Positions 29,257 to 35,802 of a stretch of DNA of 64,000 nt are shown piece after piece. The notes under the pieces are model-generated. The model ran no database searches. It was given only the letters and a program-made list of their open reading frames with translations, and was not told the origin of the DNA. Positions within the stretch are counted from its first letter, which is position 1, and each line of letters begins with the position of its first letter. The position numbers and the translations under genes are program-made. The stretch comes from Pantoea eucalypti (GTDB lineage Bacteria; Pseudomonadota; Gammaproteobacteria; Enterobacterales; Enterobacteriaceae), in contig NZ_CP045720.1 in assembly GCF_009646115.1 (NCBI RefSeq), positions 3,968,001 to 4,032,000 of the forward strand, in the 5' to 3' direction.

Positions 29257-29865
29257 ATTGCCTGACCTCTGATTTTTTTATGCGGTTCAGGCGTACCACC
29301 GAATAGGTGGTTAACGCGCGCTACGATTTTTTGTTTTTTCAGATGCAGGTTATGCATTCAGAAAATTCCGTAACTGCGCATTTATTGACGCATCAATTTG
29401 TCAACAGTTGCAAAGAACGTCAATACAACGGTTACTTATTTACACAGAGTGTGAGGAATCGCATGCAACGGTAATAAAAACCGTTTCTGTCCAAATGCCA
29501 TACAATGCACAGCAGAGCTGACCTGAATTCCGTGTATTGTGCTGGAAGCCTGCTCTATCGCTAGTGATTCTCACCGCTAAAAAACTTAAAACTTTTACCG
29601 GCAAATGTTGAATAACTGAACGATTCACCGTGCGTTATGACGTTCATCCAGCGGAATATGCTGGTAAAGAAGCATAAGAAATCAGCATGTTGCCGCTTTC
29701 GGTCATAAGAAGAATGTGTCGCGAATTATGATCGCATCGCTTATGGGGTAAGGCCTGCCAGCGGGAAAGAAGGGATAATTATTGTCAGTAAGTGGAACGC
29801 GCGGAAGATGGGGTTTACTGGAACTTTTTGGAAGGTAACAAAAATGATTTGGATTTCTCAGGCGT
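29257..29865. other. dppA upstream region without recognisable gene
   Basis: About 600 bases hold the dppA promoter and leader on the minus strand. I see no coding region with family similarity; small open frames here lack ribosome-binding sites. The composition changes from AT-rich near dppA to GC-rich at the start of the structured repeat at 29866. Confidence 0.5.
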
Positions 29866-30150
29866 TCTGAAGCGCCCATGTAAGTACCTGATGCGTTTGC
29901 CAGACGTGAAGCGAAGGGAGCATACGCCTGTAGCAAAGCATCGCGGGCCAGGGACAAAAACGCCGGGAGCGTTTTTGAGCAACGCAATGCGTTGGCCCGG
30001 CCACGGGCGCACCTCAGGGATGAGGTGCGTAATCGGCCGCGCTGAGCATGCCAGGGATGGCGTCTTTTGCGTCTTTGCGGAAGGCGTATGCTCCCTGAAG
30101 CCTGCTCAGCTGATAAGAGTGTGAATGCTTAGCGGTCAGATTGAGATCTG
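29866..30150 (+). repeat. Structured 285-bp repeat, copy 1
   Basis: This segment recurs at 30170-30454 with an exact 304-base period and about three substitutions. It is highly base-paired. An outer perfect 15-bp inverted repeat, AGGGAGCATACGCCT (29915-29929) with its complement at 30082-30096, encloses four hairpins: AAAAACGC around CGGGA (29956-29976), CAACGC around AAT (29980-29994), GCACCTCA around GGGA (30009-30028), and GCCA around GGGA (30050-30061). On the plus strand, loops carry GGGA. Open frames in both directions exist but appear incidental. The + strand is chosen only because the GGA loops lie there. It could be a dispersed repeat or a non-coding RNA. Confidence 0.8.
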
Positions 30151-30169
30151 GCTTTGGACCTGTCAGTCG

Positions 30170-30454
30170 TCTGAAGCGCCCATGTAAGTACCCGATGCGT
30201 TTGCCAGACGTGAAGCGAAGGGAGCATACACCTGTAGCAAAGCATCGCGGGCCAGGGACAAAAACGCCGGGAGCGTTTTTGAGCAACGCAATGCGTTGGC
30301 CCGGCCACGGGCGCACCTCAGGGATGAGGTGCGTAATCGGCCGCGCTGAGCATGCCAGGGATGGCGTCTTTTGCGTCTTTGCGGAAGGCGTATGCTCCCT
30401 GAAGCCCGCTCAGCTGATAAGAGTGTGAATGCTTAGCGGTCAGATTGAGATCTG
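30170..30454 (+). repeat. Structured 285-bp repeat, copy 2
   Basis: This is the second copy of the element at 29866-30150, separated from it by 19 bases. The differences seen are T/C in the TACCTGATGCG segment, G/A in CATACGCCTG (which breaks one pair of the outer stem) and T/C in GAAGCCTGCTC. The internal hairpins are unchanged. Confidence 0.8.
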
Positions 30455-30459
30455 CCTCA

Positions 30460-30556
30460 GGAACACGGGCAGATCGGAAAGTCGCTTAAACCATCCATGG
30501 ACGCTCGGCCCACGCCGTCCATGGCGTGGGACGCTTTCCTCCTCTGCCCGTGTTCC
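30460..30556. repeat. 97-bp long inverted repeat with nested alternative hairpins
   Basis: Outer arms GGAACACGGGCAGA (30460-30473) and TCTGCCCGTGTTCC (30543-30556) are perfect complements. Inside, GGAAAG (30476-30481) pairs with CTTTCC (30534-30539), and CCATGGACG (30495-30503) with CGTCCATGG (30516-30524). A competing stem, CCCACGCC (30509-30516) with GGCGTGGG (30523-30530), overlaps the last one. No gene is visible. It directly follows the duplicated repeat. Confidence 0.75.
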
Positions 30557-30660
30557 CTCCGCCTTGAATTTATGCGCTGCTGTCAGATTCACTCGGGTTT
30601 AGATCTTTCAGCCGTCTGAACCCCGCACAGCGCTAATTCTTTGCCTGCAAATCACTTTTC

Positions 30661-30725
30661 TACAGACGAAAAAAAACCTGTCTTTTCAGACAGGTTTTCT
30701 TAAATATGGTCGGCGAGAGAGGATT
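30661..30725 (-). repeat. Duplicated tRNA-Pro 3' end plus terminator, distal copy
   Basis: This 65-bp segment is identical to 30826-30890. It holds a rho-independent terminator (minus strand, ACCTGTCT at 30676-30683 and AGACAGGT at 30688-30695 with flanking A and T runs) and the last 19 bases or so of tRNA-Pro including CCA. The repeat ends abruptly in the T-arm region. Confidence 0.9.
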
Positions 30726-30819
30726 ACTCTGCTCTTCGAGCAGCGCCCTTCGGGCCGTTGCTGAAGCAACGTTGTCTCGCTACGCTCGGCTCAAACCTCC
30801 TTCGGAGGTTCTCATCCTC
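30719..30819 (-). ncRNA. RtT-like tRNA-associated mini-hairpin array
   Basis: Between the two copies of the tRNA 3' end lies a 100-bp array of short hairpins, mostly with TTC/GAA loops: CTGCTC/GAGCAG (30729-30743), GCCC/GGGC (30745-30755), GTTGC/GCAAC (30757-30770) and AACCTCC/GGAGGTT (30794-30810). The outer arms GAGGAT (30719-30724) and ATCCTC (30814-30819) close it. The layout, a tRNA 3'-end duplicate plus spacer RNA downstream of a tRNA, resembles the RtT repeats of the E. coli tyrT operon; assignment to that Rfam family is from memory of the arrangement, not a search. Confidence 0.55.
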
Positions 30820-30825
30820 ATTTAT

Positions 30826-30862
30826 TACAGACGAAAAAAAACCTGTCTTTTCAGACAGGTTT
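30826..30862 (-). terminator. Terminator of tRNA-Pro (proximal copy)
   Basis: On the minus strand, AAACCTGTCT, four-base loop, AGACAGGTTT is followed by a T-run, directly after the tRNA 3' end. It is part of the 65-bp segment 30826-30890 that is duplicated at 30661-30725. Confidence 0.9.
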
Positions 30863-30871
30863 TCTTAAATA

Positions 30872-30948
30872 TGGTCGGCGAGAGAGGATTCGAACCTCCG
30901 ACCCACTGGTCCCAAACCAGTTGCGCTACCAAGCTGCGCTACTCGCCG
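30872..30948 (-). tRNA. tRNA-Pro (anticodon UGG)
   Basis: The 77-base tRNA on the minus strand has acceptor stem CGGCGAG/CTCGCCG, discriminator A and encoded CCA (30872-30874). The anticodon arm is ACTGG, TTTGGGA, CCAGT, giving anticodon UGG. The T arm contains GGTTCGAATCC. It matches my recollection of E. coli proM. In E. coli the tRNA between dppA and eptB is proK (CGG), so the position is conserved but the isoacceptor differs. Confidence 0.96.
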
Positions 30949-31073
30949 ATGGGGGCGCATGTTACTGCTACCCCCGATCAGCGTCAACCGCTTTTTATGC
31001 TTTTGCCGCCAATCGCCTGGAAAGCACGCGGTTACCCGTAATTAACCACCTGCCCTGCCCTTTTCGCTCACTA

Positions 31074-32765
31074 TTACAGCGCTTTAGCCTGACCTTTTGC
31101 CGGTGCCTGACACCAGTTGTTGGCGGGGTTAATACCGCCATCTGGCGAGGTATAACCCAGACAGCCCAGAATGGTGTCGAACAACTCAACATGGCGATGA
31201 GTGCGGCCTACGCGCTGCTGCGCCTGCAAACGCTCAAAATTGCTGCGGTTCTGGCTGTCTTCCAGATACTTATCGGAGGCCCAGACCATCATCGGTACGC
31301 GGAACTGCTCAGGTGGCGCCATCTCGCGCGGCGTGCCGTGCAAATGCATATTCTCGCTAATCGACTCACCGTGATCAGAGGCATAGAAAACGATCGCCTT
31401 CTTATCACGCAGCTGATCCAGCACGCTATCCAGCATACTATCGACATACAGCACCGAGTTGTCATAAGCGTTAATCAACTGCGCTTTGCTGCAGGTCTCA
31501 TCCACGCCCATACATTCCGGCTGATATTTCGCGAAACTGCGCGGATAACGCTGTGAATAGAGGTAGTGCGACCCTTTAGTGTGCAACACGATCAGATGCT
31601 TACCTTTCGGGAAACGATCCAGTGACGCTTTCATCTCCGGCACCAGCAGCATGTCATCCACCGCTTTGCCCTGATTACGCTTCTCTGAACCAATCTGCTC
31701 ACGGAAAGCAAAGTTGTTGGCATTGATGTTGTCGTAGAACCAGACTTCGCTCTGCATCGCAAACAACTCAGACGTGAAGCCCAGCTCTTTCATCACCGCA
31801 AACACGTTCTGCTCTTTCAGCGTACGACCTGGGTTATCCATGGTGCCGCCTTCGCGTACGAACATGCAGCGCAATGACAGCTTGGTCGCGGTATCACAGG
31901 ATTCGCCCCGGAACGCCACAAGATTCTTCTCTTTCGACAACTTTGGCGTGGTGTCACGCTCGTAGCCCAGCATCCCCATGTGATCCCAGCGGGTGGTCTC
32001 ACCAATCACAAACACCACATAGGTGTCGTCCAGGCCGGCAGGCGCGACGTAGGTAAACTTCTTCGCCGGATCCAGCAATTCCTCGCTATTCAGCGTCTCA
32101 TCCACGCGGGTCCAGGCAAAGAGTCCTACAGCTGCAAGCCAGTTTGAAGGAAGATAAGAGTGTGCCACGACACCGCCGTAGCTCGGTAGATCGACGTTGG
32201 TAATCTCTTCGTTTTGCTTCTGCAGTTTGTCCAGAAAGCGAATCGGCAACCAGACCAGCGCCACGCAAAGCAGCATGATCACGGAGGGTTTAAGACGCTG
32301 TCCCGGCGTGCGCAGCTGCTCATTCAACGTCATGCTCAGCTTATTACGCCAGATCATCAGCAGCGGCAGCGCGCTGACCAGCACCATCCACAGAATGAAA
32401 TGGTAGCCAACCACCTCTTTAGAAAGATCGGTATCAGTGGTCATCACCGAAGCCACAATGCCGTAGCCAATTACGACGTTAAAAAATGCCATGTAATAAG
32501 CAGCGGCAACGGAAATCAGCACTATCAGCGTGGCCAGCACGCGATAAAACCACTTTCCACCCAGCGACAGCAGCCGCATCAGGAAGAAAGTCAGCAGCAC
32601 AATGGCCACCACTTCAGTGACGGCAGTCAGCCAGTTCGTTATCGTAGAGTGCGAAAGAAAACCATCAAAACGACGATAGAAAATTGGTAAATTCAGTAAG
32701 ATACCGAGGTAGAGCGCCAGCAGTAACGATAACTTCTGCTGAGTCAGGGTTTTAATATAATTCAT
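31074..32765 (-). CDS. eptB: Kdo2-lipid A phosphoethanolamine 7''-transferase EptB
   Basis: The 563-residue inner-membrane enzyme has five N-terminal membrane helices and a periplasmic sulfatase-like domain. Visible active-site features are VVFVIGETTRWDHMG (metal ligand Glu), SCDTATKLSLRCMF with the nucleophilic Thr, and YASDHGESISENMHLHGTP with metal-binding residues. It adds phosphoethanolamine to the outer Kdo of LPS. The sequence follows E. coli EptB throughout. In E. coli it is controlled by sigmaE and the sRNA MgrR; no such sites were identified here. The tRNA-Pro lies downstream. Confidence 0.96.
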   Translation of the reverse strand: MNYIKTLTQQKLSLLLALYLGILLNLPIFYRRFDGFLSHSTITNWLTAVTEVVAIVLLTFFLMRLLSLGGKWFYRVLATLIVLISVAAAYYMAFFNVVIGYGIVASVMTTDTDLSKEVVGYHFILWMVLVSALPLLMIWRNKLSMTLNEQLRTPGQRLKPSVIMLLCVALVWLPIRFLDKLQKQNEEITNVDLPSYGGVVAHSYLPSNWLAAVGLFAWTRVDETLNSEELLDPAKKFTYVAPAGLDDTYVVFVIGETTRWDHMGMLGYERDTTPKLSKEKNLVAFRGESCDTATKLSLRCMFVREGGTMDNPGRTLKEQNVFAVMKELGFTSELFAMQSEVWFYDNINANNFAFREQIGSEKRNQGKAVDDMLLVPEMKASLDRFPKGKHLIVLHTKGSHYLYSQRYPRSFAKYQPECMGVDETCSKAQLINAYDNSVLYVDSMLDSVLDQLRDKKAIVFYASDHGESISENMHLHGTPREMAPPEQFRVPMMVWASDKYLEDSQNRSNFERLQAQQRVGRTHRHVELFDTILGCLGYTSPDGGINPANNWCQAPAKGQAKAL

Positions 32766-33046
32766 GAAAAAAGGTGTTTCTCCGGTGTGAAGCGCTTAAC
32801 CAAATCTTTTATGTGACTGCCGAAACGCGGCAGAGTTCGCTGAATAAGCGGACCGGACAAGATGAAGGAAAATTCTGAACGGATTTATAGGCTATAACGC
32901 GAGGTGGCTCAGTAAAGCATGAGGGCGTTTCATAGACCAGATAATAATCGCTGTCGACCTGATTAGCACATTTTTTGAACACAGCGCGGAGGATTAACCG
33001 GACATGCTGACGCAGTGAGACGGAAGTGTGGGATTGAATAACAGGC
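32766..33046. other. eptB upstream region, no gene recognised
   Basis: About 280 bases between eptB and the ohr terminator. A short minus-strand frame (32809-33048) shows no recognisable family, so I regard the region as promoter and leader of eptB. Confidence 0.5.
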
Positions 33047-33074
33047 AAAAGTGCGGGCCTGATAATTCAGGCCC
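33047..33074 (-). terminator. Terminator-like hairpin after ohr
   Basis: On the minus strand GGGCCTGA, ATTA, TCAGGCCC is followed by GCACTTTTG. It lies 9 bases beyond the ohr stop. Confidence 0.7.
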
Positions 33075-33083
33075 GGAGCATGC

Positions 33084-33512
33084 TTAGCGAATGATGTTCA
33101 GCGTCACGTCGATGTTGTTGCGAGTGGCGTTTGAGTAAGGACACACGATGTGTGCCGCATCCACCAGCTTCTGCGCTTCTGCTTCATCCATTCCCGGCAG
33201 GTGAATATTCAGCGTCGCTTCGATGCCAAAGCCGTTGGGGATCGGGCCGATACCTACTTCACCTTCAATCCACGCATCTTTTGGCATCGCGATTTTGTCG
33301 CGACCCGCAACAAACTTCATCGCACCGATGAAGCAGGCAGAATAGCCCGCCGCAAACAGCTGCTCAGGGTTGGTCACTTCGCCGCCTGCACCGCCCATCT
33401 CTTTTGGCACGCCCAGTTTAACGTCCAGTACACCGTCAGAAGAGGTTGCACGACCATCACGACCACCGGTAGCTTTGGCTTTGGCGCGGTAAACCACTTG
33501 TTCTAAAGACAT
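33084..33512 (-). CDS. ohr: Organic hydroperoxide resistance protein Ohr
   Basis: The 142-residue OsmC/Ohr family thiol peroxidase reduces organic hydroperoxides using a Cys pair. The two catalytic cysteines are in YSACFIGA (about residue 60) and [11 protein letters not shown] (about 124); the Arg/Glu partners of the active site are in the expected regions. It is cytoplasmic. It lies 95 bases downstream of ohrR on the same strand, a classical Ohr-OhrR pairing, and is likely induced by organic peroxides through OhrR. Confidence 0.95.
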   Translation of the reverse strand: MSLEQVVYRAKAKATGGRDGRATSSDGVLDVKLGVPKEMGGAGGEVTNPEQLFAAGYSACFIGAMKFVAGRDKIAMPKDAWIEGEVGIGPIPNGFGIEATLNIHLPGMDEAEAQKLVDAAHIVCPYSNATRNNIDVTLNIIR

Positions 33513-33607
33513 GACATTTCTCCGTTACACTATTTAATCGCCTGCTACTTATTTAACCGTAATCAGGCGGTGAGGTTCAACGGGTGCAATGCACCCGTCG
33601 GCAATAT

Positions 33608-34072
33608 TTATCGTGACTGAATCAGGTTATCACGCAATCCATCAAGCTGTAATTTCAGCGCCAGCAGGGCATCATCGTCACAGGCAGTGGCACATTTAAC
33701 CGCTTCAGGAATGGCTTCAGCCTTAACGCGCAGCGCACGGCCAGCCTCGGTCAGTGTTACTGCAACCTGCCGTTCATCCTGACGGGTACGCTGCCGGTTA
33801 ATCAGACCCGCGCTTTCCAGTCGCTTCAGCAGTGGCGTTAATGTTGCCGAGTCTAAAAAAAGCTGCTCGCCAATCTCTGACACCGTAACATCATCTTTCT
33901 GCCACAACACCAGCATCACCAGATATTGTGGATAGGTAATGTCGAGCTGGCTCAGCAACTGGCGATACACTTTATTCATTGCCAGATTGGCAGAATAAAG
34001 CGCAAAGCAGAGTTGCTGATCGACCAACAGTGGCATCGTTTTCACTTTTTTGTCATCTTGATCACAGTTCAT
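33608..34072 (-). CDS. ohrR: OhrR, MarR-family organic peroxide-sensing repressor
   Basis: The 154-residue winged-helix MarR-type protein has the OhrR N-terminal signature [22 protein letters not shown], whose cysteine is the peroxide-sensing residue. The recognition helix region is [21 protein letters not shown] and the wing [13 protein letters not shown]. The start is uncertain: ATG at 34070-34072 (chosen), an upstream in-frame codon at 34108, or ATG at 34034-34036. An unusual C-terminal pair of cysteines (CATAC) is present. It probably represses ohr and itself. Confidence 0.92.
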   Translation of the reverse strand: MNCDQDDKKVKTMPLLVDQQLCFALYSANLAMNKVYRQLLSQLDITYPQYLVMLVLWQKDDVTVSEIGEQLFLDSATLTPLLKRLESAGLINRQRTRQDERQVAVTLTEAGRALRVKAEAIPEAVKCATACDDDALLALKLQLDGLRDNLIQSR

Positions 34073-34087
34073 GGTGTTCAATATATA

Positions 34088-34097
34088 TAGCGCGCTA
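34088..34097. promoter_or_regulatory. Palindrome TAGCGCGCTA upstream of ohrR
   Basis: A perfect 10-bp palindrome in an AT-rich context (ATATATATAGCGCGCTAGAT), 16 bases upstream of the chosen ohrR start. It is a plausible operator for OhrR autoregulation, but it is not the classical TACAATT/AATTGTA box, so assignment is tentative. Confidence 0.3.
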
Positions 34098-34134
34098 GAT
34101 AATTGCAAGCAAACTTTTAGTCAGGGGTAAAAGC

Positions 34135-34731
34135 ATGCTGGATTCACTGGAAGAACAGGCGCGTCGATTCGCCACCGAGGCACATGCCAGTGCCGGTCAG
34201 CGCCGCAAATATACGGATGAGCCTTATATTGTTCATCCGGCCGCGGTGGTGGAACTGGTGCGCAGCGTCAGCCATGACGAGGCATTGTTAGCGGCAGCCT
34301 GGCTGCACGATACCGTAGAAGATACCTCCACGACCCAGAGCGATATCGAAGCCCACTTTGGCGCGCGCGTGGCCAGCCTGGTGGAGATGCTGACCGATAG
34401 CGCACCGGCTACGGCGAAAAATCGGGCGGCCCGGAAGCTTGCGCACTTTCGCCATACGGCCAGCGCCAGTCCTGAGGCCCAGACTATCAAGCTGGCGGAC
34501 ATCATCGACAATACCCGCGCGATTGTACGTTTTGATCCTGACTTTGCGCGGGTCTACCTGGTGGAAAAGCAGATACAGATTGCGTTGCTGAAGCAGGGCG
34601 ATGCACAGTTGTGGCAGCAGGCTTCGACGATCATAGAAAGCGGGCTTGCCCGGTTGCGGGAGCCGCCCTACAGCGTGCCGGAGAGCTGGTTTGTCAAACA
34701 GGCCGCTAAATACAGCATAAAACACGCATAA
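34135..34731 (+). CDS. HD-domain protein, single-domain (p)ppGpp hydrolase-like (MESH1/SpoT-HD type)
   Basis: The 198-residue protein is essentially one HD domain. Motifs in order are RRKYTDEPYIVHPAAVVEL (first His of the HD site), LLAAAWLHDTVEDT (HD pair plus the ED typical of SpoT/MESH1) and IKLADIIDNTRAI (last Asp). No synthetase, TGS or ACT domain is present. Small alarmone hydrolases of this type remove the 3'-pyrophosphate of (p)ppGpp. Whether this protein does so, or acts on another nucleotide, is not shown by sequence. It is divergent from ohrR and convergent with yiaG. Confidence 0.75.
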   Translation: MLDSLEEQARRFATEAHASAGQRRKYTDEPYIVHPAAVVELVRSVSHDEALLAAAWLHDTVEDTSTTQSDIEAHFGARVASLVEMLTDSAPATAKNRAARKLAHFRHTASASPEAQTIKLADIIDNTRAIVRFDPDFARVYLVEKQIQIALLKQGDAQLWQQASTIIESGLARLREPPYSVPESWFVKQAAKYSIKHA

Positions 34732-34757
34732 AAAAACCCGCCAGCGGCGGGTGTTTT
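34729..34757. terminator. Bidirectional terminator between the HD gene and yiaG
   Basis: ACCCGCC (34736-34742), AGC, GGCGGGT (34746-34752) is flanked by an A-run on the left and GTTTTC on the right, so it can serve both convergent genes. Confidence 0.85.
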
Positions 34758-34769
34758 CATGATGCCTGA

Positions 34770-35066
34770 TTATTCAAGCAACTGGCGTCCCAGATAGGGA
34801 TTGGCCTGTAATAACTTCATCAGTTTCTGCGCCGTCGCGGATGGACGGGTACGCCGGGCTTCCCAGCTTTTCACGGAAGATACGCTCACGCCCATCACTT
34901 TAGCAAACTCATCAACCTGCATGCCGGTCATTTCGCGCAGACGCTGTGGCTCTGGCTGGGCGGGTTGCTGACGCTGAATAAGTAACTCGGCGGCGCGATC
35001 ATCACGTGTCAAAACAATCTGCTCAAGGCTGCTGAGCAATTCAAACATCGGGTCTTTTAATTCCAT
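34770..35066 (-). CDS. yiaG: YiaG, XRE-family helix-turn-helix protein
   Basis: The 98-residue protein starts MELKDPMFELLSSLEQIV and has a C-terminal HTH: LREMTGMQVDEFAKVMGVS followed by SVKSWEARRTRPSATAQKLM. Sequence and length follow E. coli YiaG (96 residues), an uncharacterised regulator resembling the antitoxin half of HigBA/MqsRA-type systems. No toxin partner lies next to it. AAGGAG sits 6 bases upstream of the ATG. In E. coli yiaG is near yiaF, as here. Confidence 0.88.
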   Translation of the reverse strand: MELKDPMFELLSSLEQIVLTRDDRAAELLIQRQQPAQPEPQRLREMTGMQVDEFAKVMGVSVSSVKSWEARRTRPSATAQKLMKLLQANPYLGRQLLE

Positions 35067-35802
35067 AGAGAACTCCTTAAAAACTCACTATGAAGCACGT
35101 GAAAGTAGAGAGGTACGAGCCTGAAGTCAGGACTCTGAAACCGGGCCTGTTCAGGCTGGATCCCGCAAGGGTTTGTTTTTGTTATGAGAAAAACCATTAC
35201 GGGACACAGCCTGCGGTGCACTGCTTATAAAGGTGTCAGAACAATGCAACAAATGCCGGGAGACTAAGTATGGATAGAGACCTGACTATTTGCCGCGCAA
35301 TTTATAATTATTTTTTTAACTAACGTGTGCCGAAAACGCTCCAGCGCTTCTAACCTACTGAGGCGGTTGATTTTTGCGCCTGCACAGCGGGCAAAAAAAT
35401 CAAATGGTGTTTGCTATTTATGTGGATGCCATCAAGCTTTTGGCGGGCACATTCTCATTTCTGTGAGGCATTACACCTCTTCAGGTAGTGATTGCAAAAT
35501 ATACGCCAATGGTTTACTTCATGAACACTTATATTCACAGTTCTGATTAATTTAAGAATAGTCCTGGTTTGCCGCTGAGCCCTGGCGCGCGGCGGCTCAC
35601 AGCGACGTGCGGAGAAATATTTTATTCTGAACGCCGCCATATCGTCAGCGAAATCAACAGTCACTCTAACGAAACGGCAGATGCCTCATGCCGGTGCAGT
35701 CAGCCGTCCTTAATCGCGCTGATGCGCGCTAAAAGTGCAGCCTTGTGATTGCGCACTCATGACGGGTAAAAAGAGACCTGCCACCTGAAAGGATGAAGAG
35801 CG
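35067..35802. other. 735-bp intergenic region, no gene recognised
   Basis: The region between yiaG and the gamma-glutamyltransferase gene contains short open frames on both strands (for example 35325-35546 plus) with no family similarity and no clear ribosome-binding sites. Part of it (about 35260-35570) is AT-rich. E. coli has cspA and hokA near yiaG; neither is recognisable here. Confidence 0.5.

Noticed and set aside
29440..29628. 62-codon minus-strand frame upstream of dppA
   Set aside because: It lies in the dppA promoter/leader area, with no similarity or translation signal.
29815..30316. Minus-strand open frames encoding MRPWPGQRIALLKNAPGV... in both copies of the repeat, and the plus-strand frames there
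   Set aside because: Both strands are open because the DNA is GC-rich and palindromic. Copies differ without codon-position bias, there is no ribosome-binding site, and the peptides follow hairpin arms.
30661..30890. Possible prophage or island attachment site at tRNA-Pro
   Set aside because: The direct repeats enclose only 100 bases, with no integrase nearby, so an RtT-like tRNA-linked duplication is a better reading.
32809..33048. 79-codon minus-strand frame upstream of eptB
   Set aside because: No family resemblance and no ribosome-binding site; best regarded as promoter region.
35325..35546. 73-codon plus-strand frame in the yiaG-GGT interval, considered as a Hok-like or cold-shock product
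   Set aside because: No Hok or Csp motif, no membrane helix, and no good ribosome-binding site.
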